A stretch of 10,616 nucleotides of DNA from Anaerolineae bacterium. GTDB lineage: Bacteria; Chloroflexota; Anaerolineae; B4-G1; SLSP01. A program made the translations under genes and the position numbers. A model generated the notes under the pieces. It had not been told where the DNA came from. It worked only from the letters and a program-made list of their open reading frames with translations, and did not search any database. The stretch is from contig JAGPHL010000090.1 of assembly GCA_018055515.1 (NCBI GenBank), positions 1-10,616 on the forward strand, in the 5' to 3' direction. This document shows positions 1-9,125 of the stretch, piece after piece (within the stretch, counting starts at the first letter, position 1; every line of letters starts with the position of its first letter).

Positions 1-2376
<2,376 letters not shown>

Positions 2377-2420
2377 TCCCGTAATGTTTCCCGATGGGCT
2401 CCAAAAGTGATATTCTGCAC

Positions 2421-2456
2421 TGGCAATAAGGCCTTTTCCTTCTGGTCATATTGCCA
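2421..2456. promoter_or_regulatory. Inverted repeat, possible operator
   Basis: TGGCAATA (2421-2428) and TATTGCCA (2449-2456) are perfect 8-bp inverted repeats with a 20-bp spacer. The right arm contains the proposed -35 hexamer TTGCCA. This geometry suits a dimeric repressor site. It is not followed by a T-run, so it is unlikely to be the clpC terminator. No regulator is encoded in the window, and the role is inferred. Confidence 0.4.
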
Positions 2457-2478
2457 AACTTGCGGTATGATGTATAAC
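2451..2478 (+). promoter_or_regulatory. Sigma-70-like promoter for the nucleoside transporter
   Basis: TTGCCA (2451-2456), a 16-bp spacer, then TATAAC (2473-2478). Both boxes are one or two bases from consensus. Predicted transcription start is near 2485, giving a leader of about 185 nt before the lipoprotein gene. The surrounding sequence is clearly more AT-rich than the flanking genes. Confidence 0.5.
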
Positions 2479-2485
2479 TAGAGCA

Positions 2486-2570
2486 GGCGCCTATCGGGGG
2501 GTCTGCAAGTGGTGTTACACTTCTATCCAAGGGGTGCACTTTTAAGGAGGTGGTGCAATCGCATAGGCGC
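2486..2570 (+). promoter_or_regulatory. Candidate structured leader RNA (unassigned)
   Basis: GCGCCTAT (2487-2494) pairs perfectly with ATAGGCGC (2563-2570), closing a 68-nt interior. Inside are AAGTG/CACTT (2507-2511 with 2518-2522) and TGCAC/GTGCA (2535-2539 with 2553-2557), giving a possible three-way junction. The loop of the second hairpin holds a Shine-Dalgarno-like AAGGAGGT (2544-2551) with no start codon at a workable distance. The closing stem begins almost at the predicted transcript start. The architecture resembles a riboswitch aptamer, but I could not match it to a class I know (purine, ZTP, FMN, THF and c-di-GMP were considered). Function is inference. Confidence 0.35.
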
Positions 2571-2621
2571 AGAGATACGTGAACAAGTCCCATTTTGGTT
2601 GTGAAGTTTCCAATCCTGTCG

Positions 2622-2651
2622 TTTGAAATCTGGAATCTGAAACTTTGAAAT
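2622..2651. repeat. Short direct repeat TTTGAAAT in leader
   Basis: TTTGAAAT occurs at 2622-2629 and 2644-2651, with related ATCTGGAATCTGAAA between. This low-complexity GAAATCTG-type tract lies just upstream of the lipoprotein ribosome binding site. It probably keeps the leader unstructured there or is a dispersed intergenic repeat; I infer no specific function. Confidence 0.5.
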
Positions 2652-2668
2652 TCTGAAGGAGGAGTCCT

Positions 2669-4747
2669 ATGTTGAAAAAGTTTTGGGCTGTGTTGAGCCT
2701 GATGTTGATTGCCAGCATGTTGTTGGCCGCGTGTGGTGCTACGCCGACGGCTACGCCCACGCAAGAAGTGACGCAGCAGCCGACCCAGGAAACCAAGCCG
2801 GCCTTCAAGGTGGGCATGGTCACCGACATGGGCGGGATTGACGATAAGTCCTTCAACGCGACGGCGTGGAAGGGCGTCGAGATGGCGATCAAGGAGCTGG
2901 GGATTGACGGGTCATACCTCGAGTCGCAGCAGCAGACGGATTACGCGACGAACATCACGCAGTACATCAAACAGGGGGCCAATCTCATCGTGACGGTGGG
3001 GTTCCTGCTGGCCGATGACACTGCCAAGTTCGCGGCGGAGAATCCTGACGTCAACTTCGCCATCGTGGACAACAGCTCGCTGGGTCCGAACGTGCGGGGT
3101 CTGACCTTCTCGACCGATCAGGCGGGGTTCCTGGCCGGGTACGTGGCGGCTGCGGCGACGAAGACGGGCAAGGTAGCCACCTTCGGCGGCATCAACATCC
3201 CGACGGTCACCATCTTCATGGTGGGTTTTGAGGCCGGTGTGAAGTACTACAACCAGCAGAAGGGCACGAACGTGCAGGTGCTGGGTTGGGACACGGCCAA
3301 GAACAACGGGGTGTTCGCGGGGAACTTCGAGTCCACGGATGATGGTCGCCGCATCGCGGAGGAGTTCATGTCCGAGGGCGCCGACGTCGTCATGCCCGTG
3401 GCGGGCCCGGTGGGTCTGGGAAGCGCGCAGGCGGTGCAGGAGCATGGGAATGCCTGGGTCATCGGCGTGGACACCGACTGGACCATCAGCGCGGCGCAGT
3501 ACAAGGACGTCGTGCTCACCAGCGTGATGAAGAAGATGGATGTGGCCGTGTATGACACCATCAAGATGGTGATGGATCCGAACTTCAAGGGATTCAACGG
3601 CGAGAACTACGTGGGCACGCTGGCGAATAACGGCGTGGACATCGCCCCCGTGGCGGCTGGCGCTGTACCTGCCGATGTGCTCAAGGAAATTGAGACCCTC
3701 AAGCAGGGCATCATTGACGGGAAGATTGACACTGGCTGGGCTGCTTATCTGGCGAGCCTGGAGAAGCCGACGCCTGCGCCGGCCTTCAAGGTGGGCATGG
3801 TCACCGACATGGGCGGGATTGACGATAAGTCCTTCAACGCGACGGCGTGGAAGGGCGTCGAGATGGCGATCAAGGAGCTGGGGATTGACGGGTCATACCT
3901 CGAGTCGCAGCAGCAGACGGATTACGCGACGAACATCACGCAGTACATCAAACAGGGGGCCAATCTCATCGTGACGGTGGGGTTCCTGCTGGCCGATGAC
4001 ACTGCCAAGTTCGCGGCGGAGAATCCTGACGTCAACTTCGCCATCGTGGACAACAGCTCGCTGGGTCCGAACGTGCGGGGTCTGACCTTCTCGACCGATC
4101 AGGCGGGGTTCCTGGCCGGGTACGTGGCGGCTGCGGCGACGAAGACGGGCAAGGTAGCCACCTTCGGCGGCATCAACATCCCGACGGTCACCATCTTCAT
4201 GGTGGGTTTTGAGGCCGGTGTGAAGTACTACAACCAGCAGAAGGGCACGAACGTGCAGGTGCTGGGTTGGGACACGGCCAAGAACAACGGGGTGTTCGCG
4301 GGGAACTTCGAGTCCACGGATGATGGTCGCCGCATCGCGGAGGAGTTCATGTCCGAGGGCGCCGACGTCGTCATGCCCGTGGCGGGCCCGGTGGGTCTGG
4401 GAAGCGCGCAGGCGGTGCAGGAGCATGGGAATGCCTGGGTCATCGGCGTGGACACCGACTGGACCATCAGCGCGGCGCAGTACAAGGACGTCGTGCTCAC
4501 CAGCGTGATGAAGAAGATGGATGTGGCCGTGTATGACACCATCAAGATGGTGATGGATCCGAACTTCAAGGGATTCAACGGCGAGAACTACGTGGGCACG
4601 CTGGCGAATAACGGCGTGGACATCGCCCCCGTGGCGGCTGGCGCTGTACCTGCCGATGTGCTCAAGGAAATTGAGACCCTCAAGCAGGGCATCATTGACG
4701 GGAAGATTGACACTGGCTGGGACGCTTATCTGGCGAGCCTCCAGTAA
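2669..4747 (+). CDS. bmpA: BMP-family nucleoside-binding lipoprotein with two tandem binding domains
   Basis: Extracytoplasmic substrate-binding protein of the BMP/PnrA/NupN family, expected to bind purine nucleosides and deliver them to the permeases encoded at 6591-9043. The start is set by AAGGAGGAG (2656-2664). The 692-residue product has a lipoprotein signal (MLKK, hydrophobic stretch, lipobox LAAC with Cys22) and a Thr/Pro/Gln-rich linker. Two near-identical domains follow (about residues 44-360 and 371-692), joined by a Pro-rich linker EKPTPAPAF. Each domain has the family signature TDMGGIDDKSFN, with the Phe-Asn expected to stack on the base, then IVDNSS, GVDTDW and SVMKKMD, matching the ligand-pocket segments known from PnrA. 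Known family members have a single domain and about 350 residues. The domains differ visibly only near the C-terminus (GWAAY versus GWDAY). It could be a genuine two-site receptor or an assembly duplication. The gene symbol is by family; exact substrate is not shown. Confidence 0.93.
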   Translation: MLKKFWAVLSLMLIASMLLAACGATPTATPTQEVTQQPTQETKPAFKVGMVTDMGGIDDKSFNATAWKGVEMAIKELGIDGSYLESQQQTDYATNITQYIKQGANLIVTVGFLLADDTAKFAAENPDVNFAIVDNSSLGPNVRGLTFSTDQAGFLAGYVAAAATKTGKVATFGGINIPTVTIFMVGFEAGVKYYNQQKGTNVQVLGWDTAKNNGVFAGNFESTDDGRRIAEEFMSEGADVVMPVAGPVGLGSAQAVQEHGNAWVIGVDTDWTISAAQYKDVVLTSVMKKMDVAVYDTIKMVMDPNFKGFNGENYVGTLANNGVDIAPVAAGAVPADVLKEIETLKQGIIDGKIDTGWAAYLASLEKPTPAPAFKVGMVTDMGGIDDKSFNATAWKGVEMAIKELGIDGSYLESQQQTDYATNITQYIKQGANLIVTVGFLLADDTAKFAAENPDVNFAIVDNSSLGPNVRGLTFSTDQAGFLAGYVAAAATKTGKVATFGGINIPTVTIFMVGFEAGVKYYNQQKGTNVQVLGWDTAKNNGVFAGNFESTDDGRRIAEEFMSEGADVVMPVAGPVGLGSAQAVQEHGNAWVIGVDTDWTISAAQYKDVVLTSVMKKMDVAVYDTIKMVMDPNFKGFNGENYVGTLANNGVDIAPVAAGAVPADVLKEIETLKQGIIDGKIDTGWDAYLASLQ
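2797..3740 (+). repeat. 944-bp direct repeat, copy 1 (first BMP domain)
   Basis: By eye this stretch is identical, base for base, to 3778-4721, including synonymous positions. The offset is 981 bp (327 codons), so the frame is kept. Beyond 3740 the copies still resemble each other to about 3763, with four substitutions, two of which replace the CAG context and the stop seen in copy 2. Confidence 0.95.
3778..4721 (+). repeat. 944-bp direct repeat, copy 2 (second BMP domain)
   Basis: Identical partner of 2797-3740. The left boundary is GCCGGCC in both copies. Upstream, copy 1 is preceded by the lipoprotein signal and linker, while copy 2 is preceded by a short Pro-rich linker continuing from copy 1. 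The right end leads into CAG TAA, which ends the gene. Confidence 0.95.
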
Positions 4748-4760
4748 TCTGTGTGGGCCG

Positions 4761-4797
4761 AGGGCGGCGTTGCACGGGCGACGCCGCCCTTTGTTCA
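4761..4797 (+). terminator. Rho-independent terminator after the binding-protein gene
   Basis: AGGGCGGCGT (4761-4770) pairs perfectly with ACGCCGCCCT (4781-4790) over a 10-nt loop, followed by a short T-rich run (TTGTT). The U-tract is weak, so partial read-through into the ATPase gene is plausible. Such an intra-operon terminator would raise the ratio of binding protein to membrane components. Confidence 0.75.
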
Positions 4798-5061
4798 TCT
4801 GGAGCATTTTCTGCTCTGGCCTGCCCGAAGACCAAGGACCGCTCGGCAGTCCCCGGCCTTCGGGCGGCCGGGCAGGAAGGGACTTTGCCGCCGGGGGGTT
4901 ATGGGAGCGGAAGAGCCCTTAGCGGCGCCGCATGATTGGGTCCCCTGCCGTGGTGACGATCGGTGCGGCAAGTATCAGCTAACCCGGCCATTACCCTCCA
5001 TCCCATCTCATTAGATCTGCTTCACACATTGCGTTTCGATCGCAGGAAAGGAGCAAGCTGC
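4798..5061 (+). other. GC-rich structured spacer before the ATPase gene
   Basis: No convincing gene lies here. The stretch is rich in pairing potential. CCTGCCCG (4820-4827) matches CGGGCAGG (4869-4876), enclosing GGAC/GTCC (4836-4839 with 4849-4852). A competing hairpin CCGGCC/GGCCGG (4853-4858 with 4866-4871) is also possible. AAGGG/CCCTT (4877-4881 with 4916-4920) follows, then a 10-bp palindrome GCGGCGCCGC (4922-4931). From about 4975 the sequence becomes pyrimidine-rich and ends with the ribosome binding site GGAG (5050-5053). I see no good promoter. It may be a leader RNA element or a dispersed intergenic repeat. Confidence 0.4.
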
Positions 5062-6594
5062 ATGCCCCCAGTTCTGGAATTAAAAGGCATTACCAAGCAC
5101 TTCCCCGGAGTTCTGGCGAATGATCATATTGATCTGACGCTGAATGAAGGGGAAGTGCTCGCACTTCTGGGCGAGAATGGAGCCGGCAAAAGCACACTCA
5201 TGAATGTGCTTTATGGCCTGTATGCGCCCGATGAGGGTGAAATCTGGGTTCGCGGGAAGAAAGTGGAGATCCACAGCCCGAATGACGCGATTGCCCTGGG
5301 CATCGGCATGGTGCATCAGCACTTCATGCTGGTGCCGGTGCTCACGGTGACCGAAAACGTCATGTTGGGGATGGAAAGCCTCAAGAACGGGATTTTTCTG
5401 GATCGGGAGAGCGCCGCTAAGCGTGTCCGCGAGATCTCCGAGCGCTACCACCTGGAATTGAACCCCGATGATTTGGTCGGCAACCTGCCCGTGGGCCTGC
5501 AACAACGGGTGGAAATCATCAAACTGCTGTACCGTAAAGCCGACATCCTGATCTTTGACGAGCCGACTGCCGTGCTCACCCCACAAGAAGTCGAGGGCTT
5601 CTTTGAGATGGTGCGGACGCTGGTCGCGCAGGGCAAATCGGTGATCTTCATTTCGCACAAACTGAAGGAAGTGCTGGCGCTCTCGAACCAGATTGCGGTG
5701 CTGCGGCGCGGCAAGCTGGTAGGCATGGCGGATCCCCATCAGACGGATGAGCGCCACCTGGCCTCGTTGATGGTGGGCCGCGAGGTCATCCTCACTGTTC
5801 CAAAGGAGCCGGCGCAACCCCAGGAGGTCGTGCTTGCCGTCGAGGGGTTGAGGGTCATGGGCGACCGGGGCGAGGTGGCGGTCAAAGGGATCGGTTTTGA
5901 CATCCGCGCCGGCGAGATTGTGGGCGTAGCGGGCGTGCAGGGCAACGGTCAGACCGAGCTGGTCGAGGCGTTGACCGGCCTGCGCCGCGTGATAGATGGC
6001 ACCATCACCGTCGTGGGGGCAGACGTCACCCATGCTACGCCACGGCTCATCACCGAAGCGGGCACGGCGCACATTCCCGAAGATCGTCAGCGGGATGGGT
6101 TGGTGTTAGGCTATCCCATCGCCGATAACCTGATCCTGAACACGTATTATCTGCCGCCGGTGGCGAAGGGGCTGGTGCTGCAAGAGCCGGCGATCCGCGA
6201 ACGCGCTGAGCGGCTGGTGAAGGAATACGATGTGCGCACGCCGGGCATTTTCACGCACGTCGGGAATCTGTCGGGCGGTAATCAGCAGAAAGTGATTGTC
6301 GCGCGGGAGTTGAGCCGCGACGTGAAGCTCGTCATCGCCTCGCAACCGACGCGCGGGTTGGACGTCGGCTCGATCGAGTACATTCACTCGCAGCTGGTGC
6401 GGAAACGCGATCAGGGTGCCGGCGTGCTGTTGGTCTCGGCGGAACTGGATGAGGTCCTCTCGTTGGCGGATCGCGTCATCGTGATGTTCGACGGGCGGAT
6501 TATGGGCATTGTGCCCATTGCCACAGCAACCAAAGAGGAAATCGGGTTGTTGATGGCCGGCGTGCATGCACCTACACAGGAGGCGGCGGGATGA
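5062..6594 (+). CDS. nupA: Nucleoside ABC transporter ATPase, two fused ATP-binding domains
   Basis: Cytosolic ATPase that would energise nucleoside import (NupA/NupO/YufO type, with the RbsA-like double-domain layout). The ATG at 5062 is chosen because GGAG (5050-5053) lies 8 bp upstream and the family sequence starts at once (VLELKGITKHFPGV); an upstream in-frame GTG at 4963 has no such support. The product has 510 residues. Domain 1 has Walker A GENGAGKST (37-45), signature VGLQQRVE (from 144) and Walker B ILIFDEPTA (D166, E167). Domain 2 has a degenerate Walker A GVQGNGQT with Gln297 where Lys is expected, an intact signature LSGGNQQ (403-409) and IASQPTRGLD with Gln428 in place of the Walker B Glu. 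As I recall, such degeneracy in domain 2 is common in this subfamily, so one of the two ATP sites is probably weak or inactive. It ends overlapping the next gene by 4 bp, indicating translational coupling. Confidence 0.95.
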   Translation: MPPVLELKGITKHFPGVLANDHIDLTLNEGEVLALLGENGAGKSTLMNVLYGLYAPDEGEIWVRGKKVEIHSPNDAIALGIGMVHQHFMLVPVLTVTENVMLGMESLKNGIFLDRESAAKRVREISERYHLELNPDDLVGNLPVGLQQRVEIIKLLYRKADILIFDEPTAVLTPQEVEGFFEMVRTLVAQGKSVIFISHKLKEVLALSNQIAVLRRGKLVGMADPHQTDERHLASLMVGREVILTVPKEPAQPQEVVLAVEGLRVMGDRGEVAVKGIGFDIRAGEIVGVAGVQGNGQTELVEALTGLRRVIDGTITVVGADVTHATPRLITEAGTAHIPEDRQRDGLVLGYPIADNLILNTYYLPPVAKGLVLQEPAIRERAERLVKEYDVRTPGIFTHVGNLSGGNQQKVIVARELSRDVKLVIASQPTRGLDVGSIEYIHSQLVRKRDQGAGVLLVSAELDEVLSLADRVIVMFDGRIMGIVPIATATKEEIGLLMAGVHAPTQEAAG

Positions 6595-7778
6595 GCGCGC
6601 AACAACCTCAAGCAAAACGCAGCTGGACGGCGCCGCTAAAAGTCATCGGACGGAGCGTTGCGGTGCCGCTCCTGGCCGTGATCACGGCCTTGCTGATCGG
6701 CGCGTTGTTGATCATCATCACCGATACCACCGTCATCGCGGCTTTCGGTGAGAGCATTGGCCAGGGATTCAAGCGCGCGTGGGAAGTGATTTCCGTCGCG
6801 TACGGGGCCTTTTTCTTTGGCGCTTTTGGCGACCTGTATCACTTCACGGAAACGTTGCGCATTGCGACGCCCTACATCTTCGCGGGGCTGGCCGTGGCCG
6901 TGGGTTTCCAGGGCGGGCTGTTCAACGTCGGCGCCGAAGGGCAATACTTCATCGGCGGTCTGACGAGTGTGTACGTGGGCTACAGCATCACCGGCCTGCC
7001 GTGGTTCATCCATTTGCCGCTGGCCTTGTTGGCGGGCGCGGCAGGCGGGGCCATCTGGGCTGGCATCGTGGGGTTGCTCAAGGCGAAGACGGGCGCCCAT
7101 GAAGTCATTAACACGATCATGATGAACTATATTGCCTATCGCCTGGCGGAGTTCATGCTGGACGTGGGCGGCCCGATGGCGCGGCCCGGCTATCGTCCGG
7201 TCAGTCCCGAAATCCAGCCGTCGGCGTACCTGCCGCAGTTCTTCCCCTCCCAACCTGCCATTCGCTTCAACGTGGGGTTCTTCATCGCGCTGGCCGCGGC
7301 GGTGCTCGTGTGGTGGCTGTTGTTCAAGACCACGCTGGGATACGAGATTCGCACCGTGGGGCAAAATCCACGGGCGGCGCGGTATGCCGGCATCAGCGTC
7401 CCGCGCACGATCTTCATCACGATGGCGTTGAGCGGCGCGTTGGCCGGTCTCGCGGCGCCGATGGACATTCTCGGCGTGATTCACTTCATGCCCAATGCTT
7501 TCGCTGCGGGGTACGGTTTTGACGCCATCGCGCTGGCATTGCTGGGTAACAGTCATCCCGCCGGCGTGGTGGTGGCCTCGTTGCTGTTTGGCGCGCTGCG
7601 CGCGGGCGCATCGAATATGCAGGGCGTGGCGAGAATTCCCATTGACATCACCTCGGTTCTCCAGGGGTTGATCATCGTCTTTATCGCCGCTCCGGCCATC
7701 ATCCGGGCGCTCTATCGCCTGCGGACGCCGGAAGAGGGCGAAGGGCTGGTCACGACCCGAGGCTGGGGGCAGGTGTAG
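6591..7778 (+). CDS. nupB: Nucleoside ABC transporter permease 1
   Basis: Inner-membrane permease of the BPD_transp_2 (LivH/RbsC-like) family, NupB/NupP/YufP type, predicted to form half of the import channel. The ATG at 6591 overlaps the ATPase stop (ATGA), and AGGAGG (6578-6583) is 7 bp upstream. The 395-residue product begins with a positively charged tail (about 22 residues) and a first membrane segment at about 23-43. A run of hydrophobic helices follows. The family signature GGLFNVGAEGQYFIGG is present, as is a conserved cytoplasmic loop GQNPRAARYAGISVPR that should contact the ATPase. The C-terminus is short and charged. The paired order ATPase, permease 1, permease 2 matches known guanosine-uptake operons. 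Substrate specificity is inferred from the BMP partner. Confidence 0.93.
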   Translation: MSAQQPQAKRSWTAPLKVIGRSVAVPLLAVITALLIGALLIIITDTTVIAAFGESIGQGFKRAWEVISVAYGAFFFGAFGDLYHFTETLRIATPYIFAGLAVAVGFQGGLFNVGAEGQYFIGGLTSVYVGYSITGLPWFIHLPLALLAGAAGGAIWAGIVGLLKAKTGAHEVINTIMMNYIAYRLAEFMLDVGGPMARPGYRPVSPEIQPSAYLPQFFPSQPAIRFNVGFFIALAAAVLVWWLLFKTTLGYEIRTVGQNPRAARYAGISVPRTIFITMALSGALAGLAAPMDILGVIHFMPNAFAAGYGFDAIALALLGNSHPAGVVVASLLFGALRAGASNMQGVARIPIDITSVLQGLIIVFIAAPAIIRALYRLRTPEEGEGLVTTRGWGQV

Positions 7779-7789
7779 GAGGGAGCGAC

Positions 7790-9043
7790 ATGACGACCGA
7801 TACACTGTTAAAACAGGAAATGCGTCGGGCGCGCACGATGGGAATTGTGTTCCTCGTGTTCGCCGTGGGGATTTTGCTGCTTTTTGTGCCGGGCACGACG
7901 ACGAGCCAGCGCACGACGTTCACTTTCCAGGCTTCCCGAGGGGAGGCGCTGGCGTTGCCGCCGTTGACCTTCAGGACATTGACGGGGCTGTATGTGCTGG
8001 CGATCATCACGGCTTTCCTGGGGGCGTGGCAAATTGCCAGGGGCTTCCGGAATCACAATCTGGTGTTGGGCATCGTGGCGCTCTTGTTTGTGCTGGCGTT
8101 CCTTTCCTGGGCCGCTAGCGACAAATCCATGAACCTGACCGGGATGTTGCAATCCACTTTGTTGCGGGCTATCCCCATCATTCTGGCAGCGCTCAGCGGG
8201 GTCATGTGCGAGAAGAGCGGTGTGGTGAACATCGGCATCGAAGGGATGATGCTTTCCGGCGCTTTTCTGGCGGCGCTCCTTGGCAGCCTGACCGGCAGTC
8301 AGTGGGGCGGGTTGCTGGCGGCGCTGTTCGGCGGCGGTTTGATGGCGGCGTTGCTGGCGGTCCTGGCGATTAAATACAAGGTGAGCCAGGTGGTGGCGGG
8401 CACGGCGATCAATATTCTGGCGACGGGCCTCACCAGCTACTTCAGTTCCCGTTACCTGCAGACCAACGCGGCGCTCAACAGCCCGCCCACGTTCAAACCG
8501 ATCGCCATCCCGCTGCTTTCCAAGATCCCCATTATCGGGCCGACGCTCTTCAATCACACGCTGGTGGTCTATTTCACCCTGATTCTGGTGGTGGTGATCC
8601 ATGTGATGTTCGCCTACACGCGCTGGGGCCTGCGCACGCGCGCGGTCGGTGAACATCCCCGCGCGGCGGATACCCTCGGCATCAATGTGTTCAGGACGCG
8701 CTACATTAACGTCATCCTGGGCGGCATGGTCGCTGGCCTGGGTGGCGCTTACCTGGTGCTCAGTTCGGTGGCCCGCTTCGATGAGTTGATGACGGCCGGC
8801 AAGGGCTTCATCGGCCTCGCGGCCATGATCTTCGGCAACTGGACTCCCTTTGGCGCGTTGGGAGCGTCGCTCATCTTTGGTTTTGCCGATTCCTTGCAGA
8901 CGAAACTGGCTATCCTGAGCGTGCCGATTCCTTCGCAGTTCTTGTTGATGGCGCCCTACCTGGTCACGATGATTGTCCTGGCGGGGGTGGTGGGGCAATC
9001 GCGCGCTCCTGCCGCCGACGGGCAGCCCTACGAGAAGGAGTGA
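7790..9043 (+). CDS. nupC: Nucleoside ABC transporter permease 2 with N-terminal extension
   Basis: Second membrane subunit (BPD_transp_2 family, NupC/NupQ/YufQ type). The ATG at 7790 follows the previous stop by 11 bp, with AGGAGGG (7777-7783) overlapping that stop codon. The 417-residue product carries the signature GVVNIGIEGMMLSGAF (about 144-159) and the ATPase-contact loop GEHPRAADTLGINVFR. The family core begins near residue 117. Before it lies an extra region of about 115 residues with three predicted membrane segments (about 18-34, 64-81 and 90-108) and a polar loop (about 35-60). Simple NupQ proteins of about 320 residues lack this. The short charged C-terminus ends in EKE. It is the last gene of the transporter cluster, and a strong terminator follows at 9082-9131. 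Confidence 0.93.
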   Translation: MTTDTLLKQEMRRARTMGIVFLVFAVGILLLFVPGTTTSQRTTFTFQASRGEALALPPLTFRTLTGLYVLAIITAFLGAWQIARGFRNHNLVLGIVALLFVLAFLSWAASDKSMNLTGMLQSTLLRAIPIILAALSGVMCEKSGVVNIGIEGMMLSGAFLAALLGSLTGSQWGGLLAALFGGGLMAALLAVLAIKYKVSQVVAGTAINILATGLTSYFSSRYLQTNAALNSPPTFKPIAIPLLSKIPIIGPTLFNHTLVVYFTLILVVVIHVMFAYTRWGLRTRAVGEHPRAADTLGINVFRTRYINVILGGMVAGLGGAYLVLSSVARFDELMTAGKGFIGLAAMIFGNWTPFGALGASLIFGFADSLQTKLAILSVPIPSQFLLMAPYLVTMIVLAGVVGQSRAPAADGQPYEKE

Positions 9044-9053
9044 TCTAGCGCGA

Positions 9054-9125
9054 GGCGTAAGGCGCGTGATGCGTAAAGCGTAAAGCGTAATGCGTAATGC
9101 GGGGAGTCGGGCATTACGCATTACG
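9054..9125. repeat. GCGTAAW heptamer array, direct then inverted
   Basis: GCGTAAG at 9054-9060 is followed, after 3 bp, by five contiguous heptamers at 9064-9098: GCGTGAT, GCGTAAA twice and GCGTAAT twice. The reverse complement recurs at 9113-9125 (ATTACGC, ATTACG). The flanking genes show no such pattern. It resembles dispersed intergenic repeats. Confidence 0.85.

Noticed and set aside
2486..2570. Purine riboswitch
   Set aside because: The genomic context fits, but the conserved junction pattern (UAUAAUC-like J1/2, UUCUACC-like J2/3 and paired loops) is not convincingly present; only a partial TTCTATCC resemblance was seen.
2544..2581. Leader peptide started by GTG after AAGGAGGT
   Set aside because: GTG 2553 is only 2 bp from the Shine-Dalgarno core and GTG 2579 is about 28 bp away; neither spacing is workable.
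3893..4807. Long open frames on the minus strand over the binding-protein gene (also 2912-3445)
   Set aside because: They are antiphase shadows of the high-GC coding strand; the repeated copies give identical shadow proteins, and the sequences look like no protein family and lack ribosome binding sites.
4815..4935. RNase P, SRP RNA or FMN/cobalamin riboswitch in the GC-rich spacer
   Set aside because: Pairing is plentiful but none of the conserved sequence cores of these RNAs could be recognised.
4751..5014. Small plus-strand open frames in the spacer after the binding-protein gene
   Set aside because: They begin inside the terminator region, lack Shine-Dalgarno sequences and show no protein-like composition.
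4963..5061. Upstream GTG start adding 33 residues to the ATPase
   Set aside because: No ribosome binding site, and the extra residues do not resemble the family N-terminus; ATG 5062 has a good site and immediate homology.
7808..9121. 437-codon minus-strand open frame across permease 2
   Set aside because: Very rich in Arg, His and Gln, lacks any recognisable motif, and lies opposite a clear permease; a coding shadow.
9064..9125. CRISPR-like array
   Set aside because: Units are 7 bp and contiguous without spacers; this is a short tandem repeat.
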